Shown here one piece after another: positions 27,438 through 33,934 of a stretch of DNA of 33,934 nucleotides. The position numbers were made by a program, and so were the translations under genes. The stretch is from IMG/VR virus record IMGVR_UViG_3300033153_001271, positions 1 to 33,934 of that record, one strand, 5' to 3'. The notes beneath the pieces were generated by a model. It was not told where the DNA came from, did not search any database, and saw only the letters and a program-made list of their open reading frames with translations. This DNA comes from a virus. How positions within the stretch are numbered: the first letter of the stretch is position 1; each line of letters opens with the position of its first letter.

Positions 27438-27539
27438 TTACCAGAATTTAGTAATAAAATGAAATGCAATATAAGTTGGGATAGCGAAAAGCCCAACACT
27501 TAGCGATAGCTGGAAAAATCCAATTATTCTTGTTTTCAT
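27438..27539 (-). CDS. 33-residue membrane peptide between ejection and tailspike genes
   Basis: ATG at 27539 overlaps the stop of the ejection gene (ATGA). The peptide MKTRIIGFFQLSLSVGLFAI... is one hydrophobic helix (residues 7-30, PTYIAFHFITKFW end) with a basic start. AGAGAGG serves as ribosome site. It could be a small membrane effector. No family is recognised. Confidence 0.5.
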   Translation of the reverse strand: MKTRIIGFFQLSLSVGLFAIPTYIAFHFITKFW

Positions 27540-29344
27540 TGCGCCTCTCTCTTTAATAATTCGTTAATTGCCTTAAATGCGCTCTCTTCGTTAATGCCTC
27601 TTATCTTTTCGATTCCTGCCGCGCCTAAATCTAACGCTGTACTAACCGCTGTTCTTTGTCCTGTTACTGCCTCCGCGCCTTTTTTAACGCCTTTACCCAT
27701 TTCTCCAGCCAATGAGGTTCTAGCTGTTGGGCCGAATACCGTATCTAGCTCATCAACAAATAGCATCTGGGCGGAAATATCATCCGTAAACTTTCCGCCG
27801 TATTTCTTAGAAATTGAATCAAGATTATCCACAGCATCGACTAGGTTCACGCGGGATTGTGCGTTGCTCATCATTCTACGCAACAAAGTGCCTGTTGCCT
27901 TATCAGCGTTAGGGCCAAACAAGTCCATCTTTTTACCGGCAACATCTTGTAAGGCATCTAAAGCGCCTACTGTGTCTGCATAAATGGTGTTGGCCTTATT
28001 GTAATCTGGAAAATTATTATCTAACGCGTTATCTAAGTCGCGTCTTAGCGTTTTTAGTATTCTTTCAGTTTTTCCTTTGAGTCCTTCGCCTTCTTTGCCG
28101 TAGGTAACGATCTCATCAATATATCGTTTCATTCTGTGCATTTCATAAGCGTCAGGCATAACGCCTTTTTTACCGCTTGATAGTCGATTAACGATGTTCT
28201 TTATGGCTGCTTCTGGGCCTGTTAAGCCTTCAACATCAGAACCTTTGAACATGGGCTTTAGGTTTTTACTTATTCTTACCCCCATCTCATCCAGATTATC
28301 CATGAAGTTATTAATAGGAGCGTCAAAATCAGCGGTTTGGCCTTTCAATGCTTTCGCGGCAGTATCAACCTGCTTACCTGATACGCGGTTAACCTTTTTA
28401 ATATGATTAACCCGAGCTAATAGGGAGTTACCAGCTACATCACTAGGTCGGTTTTTCATAGCGAAGATAGCATTTTCTTTGCCTTTCTTCATAATACCAA
28501 CCATTTCGACCATCTTTGTTTTATCAATAACAGATGATCCTTTTACCGCAGCAATAACACTTTGATCGAATCCTTGTTTAATTGCTTCTTTTGCTAAAGT
28601 ATCGCCTTTTACTTTGCCTGAACCATCGACAATATACTTTGCTAATGTTCTTTGTGGTGCGCCTTGCTCTACGCTTTGCGTAATCTTATTAGCTAACTTT
28701 TCATTCAGTATGCTTCGCTTTTTCATCATACCTTTAATTGGGAGAATCGAACCAACGATTGCAGGGGTAGACTCAGCGACAGCAGCAAACAGAGGGTTAT
28801 CTGTAACTTCCATTGCTCTTTGCCCTGCCGTTTTACCTACACCCACGTCTTGTATGCTTTGGACAGTTTTGGCTGCTTGCTCTACGTCTTGACCAGATAT
28901 TAATTCCGCTAATCCAGCTAATCCAGATATAGGGAAGTTTACTAAATCAACGCCTTTCTGCATTAAATCACCAACAGTTTGTAGTGCTTCTTGGCCTCTT
29001 TGGGTTTCTGGTGCGCCAAATTCCGAGGCGGCTTCTTGGACATCAGTTAAAACATCTTCCGCAGCTTCCGCTCCTATAAATGGCGCTGCAACAGCGGCAG
29101 AAAAACCGCCAACTATATCGCCGGCTAGACCGCTTGCAATAGCTTTGACAGGCTCGGCAACAACGTCTAACGCTGACCCTTCTGGCAACACTTCTTGTTG
29201 TGGCGTGACTTCTTTAGTCTCTACTGATTCCTGTTGAGATATAAAAGTTTGCATTTGCTCTTGTGCTTGCTCAGGCGTAGTTCCTTCTGGCACTTCAAAG
29301 CGAGCAATCTTTCCGTCTGGCATTTCAAATCTGGCTATAGGCAT
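27536..29344 (-). CDS. Ejection protein / internal virion protein, 602 aa
   Basis: The N-terminus has two copies of a 'P.ARFEMPDGKIARFEVPEG' element followed by TTPEQAQEQMQTFISQQ, as in P22/podovirus ejection proteins. A Gly/Ala-rich hydrophobic stretch (SGLAGDIVGGFSAAVAAPFI) may cross a membrane when the protein leaves the head with the DNA. The rest is helical and basic (MPDAYEMHRMKRYIDEIVTY). The place before the tailspike and after two other ejection genes fits P22 gp16/gp20-type roles. The assignment is by position and composition. Confidence 0.65.
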   Translation of the reverse strand: MPIARFEMPDGKIARFEVPEGTTPEQAQEQMQTFISQQESVETKEVTPQQEVLPEGSALDVVAEPVKAIASGLAGDIVGGFSAAVAAPFIGAEAAEDVLTDVQEAASEFGAPETQRGQEALQTVGDLMQKGVDLVNFPISGLAGLAELISGQDVEQAAKTVQSIQDVGVGKTAGQRAMEVTDNPLFAAVAESTPAIVGSILPIKGMMKKRSILNEKLANKITQSVEQGAPQRTLAKYIVDGSGKVKGDTLAKEAIKQGFDQSVIAAVKGSSVIDKTKMVEMVGIMKKGKENAIFAMKNRPSDVAGNSLLARVNHIKKVNRVSGKQVDTAAKALKGQTADFDAPINNFMDNLDEMGVRISKNLKPMFKGSDVEGLTGPEAAIKNIVNRLSSGKKGVMPDAYEMHRMKRYIDEIVTYGKEGEGLKGKTERILKTLRRDLDNALDNNFPDYNKANTIYADTVGALDALQDVAGKKMDLFGPNADKATGTLLRRMMSNAQSRVNLVDAVDNLDSISKKYGGKFTDDISAQMLFVDELDTVFGPTARTSLAGEMGKGVKKGAEAVTGQRTAVSTALDLGAAGIEKIRGINEESAFKAINELLKREAQ

Positions 29345-30507
29345 TATTTTTCAAACCCTAGGAATTTAATTTTAGGCTGCGGCTGTCCTGCGACAACATC
29401 CTCCTCTTTAGGCTGAAACTGTTGTTTTTTGTTTTGCAAGAATCCAGACATAGTGTTTCCCGGAGTGCCCATGAAAATAGCGGCCTCCGTTATATAATCA
29501 GAAAGTTTTCTTTGAGCGTCCCGCTTTCTTGTTAGCCAATCTCTTAGGGCTGGGCCTTTAAGTTTTTTGGGTAAGGCTGCGCTAAGAGCAAACGCTAACT
29601 CTGACTCGGAAAGAGCGCCGAATGTAGTGCTTCCAATAACATCGAGGCCCATCTGGGATTGAATATTATCTAATTCAATTGAAGCTTGTCTTATTGATGG
29701 CATTTTTGATTGAATCACGCCCGTTTTTGCGCCTTCATCAACCAGCGTAATAGCTCTTTCAATATTTCTGATAGATTTCTGGATGGGCGCTAATTTTTTA
29801 AATGCACCAACAGCAAGTTTTTGAGATTCAGCAGCAGCTCCACGCTCACCCGCTCTTAGTCCTTGTAATTCTGCACCTCTTTTTTCTGCATCTTTAACCA
29901 ATACTTGCTCAGCTTCTTTGGCTGGGATAACTTCTGTTGTTCCGTCTTTACGGACAATTTGAACTAATCCGCCGGGTAGAATCTTAGATGATTGGACTTC
30001 TGAGACTCCGCCAGCCTTAGCTCTAGCCGCTACGCGAGGGTCTTTAATAACTTTTCCAGTTCGCACGTTACGTTGAGCAATAATATTTCCTTGCTCGTCA
30101 GTAACGACCTCGAATTCTTCTTGCTGCTTTAATCCTTGATCAATAAGCTTCCCAGCATTAGCTGCTCTTGTTGCTGTTCGAGTTAAAGCAAGATTAAATT
30201 CGTCTTGATTCTGAATGTTTAATAAATCAGTGAATGGCTGCGCGTCTTCTCCACGCTCGATAGCTTTTTGAGCAAGAATAGCCACTTGTTTTCTTTGGGT
30301 AGAAAAATCTTTAATGCCACGTACATTTAATGCTTGAGCGCCCGCTGTTTGGGCTGCTTGTTTAATCTTAATCGCTTTCTCTTTTTGGGCTGTCTGTGCG
30401 TCTTGACGCTGCTGGTTTCGCTTAGACTGCATTGCTTGGCCTATCTTGGCTGCAACACCCGATAAGTCTGGTACTAATTGGTAGCCCTTGGAAGTAACTA
30501 GAGGCAT
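29344..30507 (-). CDS. Ejection / internal virion protein, 387 aa
   Basis: The protein is basic and coiled-coil-rich: QSKRNQQRQDAQTAQKEKAI and AIKIKQAAQTAGAQALNVRG. Later it has KAKGPALRDWLTRK-type and GTPGNTMSGFLQNKKQQFQP segments. It starts 10 bp inside the preceding gene (TAG overlap) and ends with the stop exactly at the start of the next (shared base 29344). Gene order and content suit a P22-type DNA-ejection protein. The exact gp number is not determined. Confidence 0.62.
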   Translation of the reverse strand: MPLVTSKGYQLVPDLSGVAAKIGQAMQSKRNQQRQDAQTAQKEKAIKIKQAAQTAGAQALNVRGIKDFSTQRKQVAILAQKAIERGEDAQPFTDLLNIQNQDEFNLALTRTATRAANAGKLIDQGLKQQEEFEVVTDEQGNIIAQRNVRTGKVIKDPRVAARAKAGGVSEVQSSKILPGGLVQIVRKDGTTEVIPAKEAEQVLVKDAEKRGAELQGLRAGERGAAAESQKLAVGAFKKLAPIQKSIRNIERAITLVDEGAKTGVIQSKMPSIRQASIELDNIQSQMGLDVIGSTTFGALSESELAFALSAALPKKLKGPALRDWLTRKRDAQRKLSDYITEAAIFMGTPGNTMSGFLQNKKQQFQPKEEDVVAGQPQPKIKFLGFEK

Positions 30508-31469
30508 GTTAGCAACTCCTTATTAAGGGATTTGTAATCAACAGTGTCATATCCACCAAACTCTCCCACAAACTGAGGGAAAAACTCTTTAACCTGAGTC
30601 GATAAATAACCCATCGTAGGGAAAGACTTAACAAATGAATCGCCTAACCCATCAATCCATTCCCACTCGACTAGATTCAATGGACCTATTTCGCCTATTT
30701 TCTTAATGTTCTTCTTGAGCCTTGGGTCTGAAAACAACGAAGCCGCCATTCCTAGAATATTCTGCTTGCCTTGCGCTTGAGCTTGGTTAGCACCATAAAT
30801 TCCAGATGCAATTGCTTCGGCTGAACGTGTTAATCCTGCTCCGCGTGTCGCACCTATACCGCCTAGTTGGTTTGCTATTTGAGTCGTAAGGCTACCACCT
30901 TGGCCGCTGCTTGTTCCTGCTGCACTTAAACCTGTGCCAACAAGGTTTTGTAGTCCTTGTATTCTCGCTATTTCGTCCGATTGGCCTCGACCAAACATCA
31001 TATTTTCTATTTCAAGCGCTAAATCTGTTGGGATAGCCGCCGCTTCTTCTAATGCTCGGCCTGAGCGTGTTAACCCGCCAGCCGCAAGCTGACCTTCAAC
31101 GCCTCTGCGTCTTTCATCAATTAAACCGCCGAAAGTATCGCCGCCCATAATCTCATTGAGGATTTCGTCTAATCCGCCGAGGGTTGAGCCTCTTTGTGGT
31201 TGGAAGCCTTCTTGTAATTCAGGTAAAGCGCCAACGCCAGCCGTAAGGAAAGGAGCAAATTGCTCTCTTGTGATTCCAAGCTGTTCAAGAGTGGCTTGTA
31301 GTCCGCGCTCTTGGCCTTTAGCTTGAAGTAATGACGCTTCTCTGGATGCGTCCGCCTGTAGTTGGGCCGCTGTTAATGCCGCTCTTTGTGCGCCTCGGCC
31401 TGCGAAATCTCCGGGGTCATTAAAATCATCCCAAAAGCTTCTAGTTTGAATGTCATCTGTAAAAGCCAT
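30498..31469 (-). CDS. Ejection protein (gp7-like) with C-terminal S74-type chaperone-like segment
   Basis: The 323-aa protein is Gly/Ala-rich and helical (GLQATLEQLGITREQFAPFL, LAAGGLTRSGRALEEAAAIP). From about residue 247 it has FSDPRLKKNIKKIGEIGPLN then LVEWEWIDGLGDSF and MGYLSTQVKEFFPQFVGEF. This is the pattern of the intramolecular chaperone (peptidase S74) module at the end of tail fibres. The segment is short and ends YDTVDYKSLNKELL, so it may be a truncated module. The start has an AGGAGAATAAA ribosome site. Confidence 0.62.
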   Translation of the reverse strand: MAFTDDIQTRSFWDDFNDPGDFAGRGAQRAALTAAQLQADASREASLLQAKGQERGLQATLEQLGITREQFAPFLTAGVGALPELQEGFQPQRGSTLGGLDEILNEIMGGDTFGGLIDERRRGVEGQLAAGGLTRSGRALEEAAAIPTDLALEIENMMFGRGQSDEIARIQGLQNLVGTGLSAAGTSSGQGGSLTTQIANQLGGIGATRGAGLTRSAEAIASGIYGANQAQAQGKQNILGMAASLFSDPRLKKNIKKIGEIGPLNLVEWEWIDGLGDSFVKSFPTMGYLSTQVKEFFPQFVGEFGGYDTVDYKSLNKELLTCL

Positions 31470-31478
31470 TTTATTCTC

Positions 31479-31730
31479 CTAAACTGCAACCCAGCCAGTA
31501 TTATCTGAGCCAGTCATTTTTCTATATTCTATTGTACCAGCACCGCCGGCAGTGTCTAAATAAACTTGATAAGGCAAGGCAGTTAATACACCTTCTGGCG
31601 AGCCTGTTCCCGTTAAAGGGGTATTGAGATTAACCGCTAACTCTAAAGACTCTAATAAAGACTGGAATTGAGCGGTAGGGATACCTTGCTCTGTGATCTT
31701 ATCGCCTGATTGTGGTGTGTCAGCTATCAT
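31479..31730 (-). CDS. Small virion-associated protein, unknown
   Basis: The 83-aa protein MIADTPQSGDKITEQGIPTA... starts in an ATGA overlap with the gp10-like gene. A helical first half (QFQSLLESLELAVNLN) is followed by a beta-type end (YQVYLDTAGGAGTIEYRKMT). It is a likely structural or assembly partner in the neck operon. No family is recognised. Confidence 0.55.
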   Translation of the reverse strand: MIADTPQSGDKITEQGIPTAQFQSLLESLELAVNLNTPLTGTGSPEGVLTALPYQVYLDTAGGAGTIEYRKMTGSDNTGWVAV

Positions 31731-33085
31731 CTTTGGTTTACCATAATTCTTGTGGCTGAAAAATCAATATCTTCAACTGTTGTTAGGTTATACGCAAATA
31801 AACCATCGTAAAAACCTAAGCCTCCGGGGTAATTCCACTCTAGTTTATCAGAATACTTACCTATGTCAGCAGTGTTTTGATGAAACGGAGGGCCGAATAA
31901 AACATTGTCATCAGATACCTGTAAAGTAACCGACCCGTCTGAGCTATTATACCCCTGTGAGAGTCGATATTCTAATCTTTGGATAGAGAAAGAGCCTTCA
32001 CTTTCAAACACGCCATTAATGCGGCGCTCGAAAGGCAAGTTATAGTCTTTGTTAACTGATTCAAACACGCCGATATTATCAGATGAAAAACTGTAGTACT
32101 TTAAATTAAACTCAACAATATAACCTGCTTGCCACGGACGGTTAATACCATCAACCCTTACGTCAAGCTCAAACCAATTCCCACCCATAAACCCCCACGA
32201 ATGACGCGCAAGAGTAAAGGTGGCAATATCAAAACCATTCCACTTTATTCGTCCAGATATGCAATCGCTTAATTCATCAACAGTGTATGTTGAAAGGATA
32301 GTATCTATATATTCATTGGAAATCTTAGGCGCTAACCCTTGGCCGATAGAGTAAATACCTACGTTTTGGTTCTTCTCTCTACCTATAAATAGGAATGTAT
32401 TATTAAACTCTAGTATTCCACCAATATAACCGTTATCAATTCGCGCGTTTAATCTTTGGAATGGGACTGTTGGGTTTCCTAAGTCTCTAAAGAACTCAAG
32501 AGAATCTGTGCCGCCGATAATAAGTTGATTTTTGAAGTTAAAACAGACTTTATTTAAATCTGGCAATTCCTCAGCATCAAAGAAAGATGATGATTGAATT
32601 GTGCTTGCCGCTCCAACATCAGAGAAGAAAGCTGGATCACCATTTGTGGGGACATAAACAAACCGCCCGTTAATATGACAAACTGAATCAGAGGCAACGT
32701 AATCTAGATCTGTTATTTGCGCAATAACATCAGACTTATCTAACGTATATCCGTTACCGCCCTTAACAACGATAGCAGCGGTATTAAATCCGATAGCTGT
32801 GCTTATTGATGCCGTACCCGCGATTGTGCCGATAACAGTATGTGAACCGTCTGTATTGACTTTTAAGAGGCTAGTTGACGCAACCTCATAAAGGCTGCCA
32901 TTCCACTCAAAAGCGCCCCTAGCTACTTTTCCATTCTCACCAATGCCAGTTATACCGGGTCTTTGGATGATTGGACCACCAGCATTAAAACAATTCTTTA
33001 AGATGCGCCTTGAATTGGGAAGCCCTTCTGTACCTTCTAGACCTATTGGGAAATCAATCTCAGCCAATTTCCTCACCCTTATCAA
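31727..33085 (-). CDS. Packaged-DNA stabilisation protein (P22 gp10-like)
   Basis: The 452-aa protein (gp10 of P22 is 472 aa) is a beta-propeller-type tail hub protein that caps the portal after packaging. Key pieces are FPIGLEGTEGLPNSRRILKN and CFNAGGPIIQRPGITGIGEN near the start, the family's usual opening. Repeating beta blades follow, such as VCHINGRFVYVPTNGDPAFF and LIIGGTDSLEFFRDLGNPTV. The first codon is uncertain: TTG at 33085 or GTG at 33076, both inside the gp4-like gene. The order gp4-gp10 is conserved. Confidence 0.82.
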   Translation of the reverse strand: MIRVRKLAEIDFPIGLEGTEGLPNSRRILKNCFNAGGPIIQRPGITGIGENGKVARGAFEWNGSLYEVASTSLLKVNTDGSHTVIGTIAGTASISTAIGFNTAAIVVKGGNGYTLDKSDVIAQITDLDYVASDSVCHINGRFVYVPTNGDPAFFSDVGAASTIQSSSFFDAEELPDLNKVCFNFKNQLIIGGTDSLEFFRDLGNPTVPFQRLNARIDNGYIGGILEFNNTFLFIGREKNQNVGIYSIGQGLAPKISNEYIDTILSTYTVDELSDCISGRIKWNGFDIATFTLARHSWGFMGGNWFELDVRVDGINRPWQAGYIVEFNLKYYSFSSDNIGVFESVNKDYNLPFERRINGVFESEGSFSIQRLEYRLSQGYNSSDGSVTLQVSDDNVLFGPPFHQNTADIGKYSDKLEWNYPGGLGFYDGLFAYNLTTVEDIDFSATRIMVNQR

Positions 33086-33410
33086 AATAAGTGTTTGACC
33101 AATAACGGTTATGCTGGTTGCCTTGGCCTTTTGGTAAGGTTTCTCTACCTGTGCCGGGGAACTGCGGCTGCAATAAGAGAGCCAAGTTGTCCATGATAGT
33201 ATTCGTTAAGCCCATAGGCTCTGAAAATTCATCACCAACAGCCTCAAGAGGCATAGCGCCAAATTCTATACTGTCATCTTGCCAACTAGAATACATAGAG
33301 TTAAGCGTGTCTTTGCCTACGTCTATCGCTTCTGGGCCGGCCGGCTTTAATGGTGAATGAGCGCCTAACCGAGATAACGCGCCTTGAACTAATTTTGTGC
33401 CAGTAGACAT
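33060..33410 (-). CDS. Tail accessory factor, gp4-like (head-tail adaptor)
   Basis: The 116-aa protein begins MSTGTKLVQGALSRLGAHSP and continues TLNSMYSSWQDDSIEFGAMP and TIMDNLALLLQPQFPGTGRE. This fits the helical adaptor that binds under the portal in P22 (gp4, 166 aa), here shorter. It is followed by a 26-bp overlap with the gp10-like gene. An extra enzymatic role of some gp4 proteins (muramidase) cannot be judged. Confidence 0.75.
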   Translation of the reverse strand: MSTGTKLVQGALSRLGAHSPLKPAGPEAIDVGKDTLNSMYSSWQDDSIEFGAMPLEAVGDEFSEPMGLTNTIMDNLALLLQPQFPGTGRETLPKGQGNQHNRYWSNTYFDKGEEIG

Positions 33411-33411
33411 T

Positions 33412-33558
33412 TTACTTAGCCTTTTTAGGTGCTTCTTTCTTTACTGCTTTCTTAGCTTCTGTTTTTGGTTTCCATCCAAGCTTTCGAGCCGCTTCAATGT
33501 TTCCCTTTTGATCGTTTAATTCTAACTCTATGCCGTTTGGCTTAATCCAAATAGTCAT
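33412..33558 (-). CDS. Small basic protein between coat and neck genes, 48 aa
   Basis: ATG at 33558 has a clear AAGGAG site. MTIWIKPNGIELELNDQKGN... then AARKLGWKPK and a Lys/Ala tail (EAKKAVKKEAPKKAK). The pattern 'iwI.pnG.E.e.ND....iaaa..lGWk.k' recurs in small proteins near coat genes of podoviruses. It lies after the coat terminator, so it starts a new or read-through unit. The function is unknown. Confidence 0.6.
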   Translation of the reverse strand: MTIWIKPNGIELELNDQKGNIEAARKLGWKPKTEAKKAVKKEAPKKAK

Positions 33559-33580
33559 ATTAATCTCCTTAATTAAAAAG

Positions 33581-33600
33581 GAGGGGCTTTTACACCCCTC
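33581..33600 (-). terminator. Intrinsic terminator after the coat gene
   Basis: The 6-bp stem GAGGGG/CCCCTC with an 8-nt loop is followed on the minus strand by CTTTTTAATT. It lies 7 nt after the coat stop and would reduce transcription into the neck genes, giving more coat than adaptor. Confidence 0.7.
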
Positions 33601-33606
33601 GATTAT

Positions 33607-33934
33607 TTAGCCGTGACCTTGGCCAGCAAAGAACGGGTTAAGCGTTGCATAAGCTGGGTGTAAGTCGAAACGTACAATCTGCTTATTCGCGTCACCATCT
33701 GAGTATTTACTCACTCGGATTTGTAACCCATCTTCAGTTGTTGCCAACGTATCTGTTGAGAACAGCTTAGGGATAGGAACAGAACCGATTGAGAACGCTT
33801 GCTTGTGCCAGAATAGATTAGGCTGAACAATGTCACCCGCTGAACCTAATAGAGTCACAACCGCGCCGTTAGCTAAAGCAGCATCGATAGTATTGTATGC
33901 GCCTGTTGCCTCATAAATACCTGCGCCAGCAATA
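33607..33934 (-). CDS. Major coat protein, C-terminal 108 codons (continues from base 1)
   Basis: The frame from the right edge reads IAGAGIYEATGAYNTIDAAL... to NPFFAGQGHG and stops at 33607-33609. It contains WHKQAFSIGSVPIPKLFSTD and is in the frame expected from the left-edge part, joined by one codon spanning the ends. This is the usual C-terminal region of P22-type coats, with the last strand close to the stop. Confidence 0.8.
   Translation of the reverse strand, partial: IAGAGIYEATGAYNTIDAALANGAVVTLLGSAGDIVQPNLFWHKQAFSIGSVPIPKLFSTDTLATTEDGLQIRVSKYSDGDANKQIVRFDLHPAYATLNPFFAGQGHG

Noticed and set aside
1-33934. Integrase, excisionase or full CI-type repressor
   Set aside because: I looked for the usual tyrosine/serine recombinase and HTH repressor patterns on both strands and found none. 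Lysogeny cannot be claimed.

Overview
The window looks like the complete genome of a tailed phage with a short P22-type tail (podovirus), opened inside its major coat gene. The coat gene runs off the left edge and its reading frame continues without a break at the right edge, with one codon made of bases 2, 1 and 33934. The molecule therefore appears circular or circularly permuted and about 33.9 kb long. P22-family packaging and neck proteins, sigma70-like promoters, GAGG ribosome sites, AT-rich DNA and a tailspike head-binding domain suggest a Gram-negative, probably gammaproteobacterial, host. The genus cannot be told from the sequence. I found no integrase, excisionase or full-length CI-type repressor.

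The layout has two divergent arms that start from a roughly 1-kb gene-free control region (18.5-19.5 kb) and meet end to end at 23497/23498. The rightward arm (19533-23497) holds a replication-associated protein, an adenine/cytosine-N4 methyltransferase, two homing-type HNH endonucleases and small unknown genes. The leftward arm runs from 18457 to 1 and, across the circle, from 33934 to 23498. It starts with a pentapeptide-repeat protein and small early genes, followed by a damaged cytosine methyltransferase. Next is a recombination set (ERF annealing protein, YqaJ-type exonuclease, SSB-like protein, HNH nucleases), then small late-early genes. A late-type promoter at 11.24 kb follows.

From there the virion genes run in order: several surface or fibre-like proteins (11.2-5.6 kb), small and large terminase, portal, scaffold, coat, neck proteins like gp4 and gp10, three ejection-protein candidates and a tailspike or fibre. 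A lysis cassette ends the arm with a 3-TM holin and a DUF5675 protein but no recognisable endolysin.

Regulation looks ordered. Three promoters (at 16.0, 18.5 and 19.5 kb) carry the same palindromic operator, GTATTGC-N5-GTRATAC, over the -35 box, and a fourth promoter is a degenerate relative. Six early genes share an ACGAGGGGA/CTGAGGGGA start-site leader. The control region also contains two candidate structured RNAs: a leftward one of about 300 nt with an extended -10 promoter and its own terminator, and a rightward one of about 140 nt.

The strongest oddities are these. The cytosine methyltransferase locus has two overlapping frames that both read as methyltransferase-type protein, while the catalytic PCQ block is missing. 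The scaffold gene is broken by a 13-bp tandem duplication and a second 1-nt shift. A 36-residue gene appears to be leaderless, with a palindrome inside its promoter. An HNH endonuclease seems to have split a small gene and fused to its tail. Several short genes (31-55 codons) fill apparent gaps.
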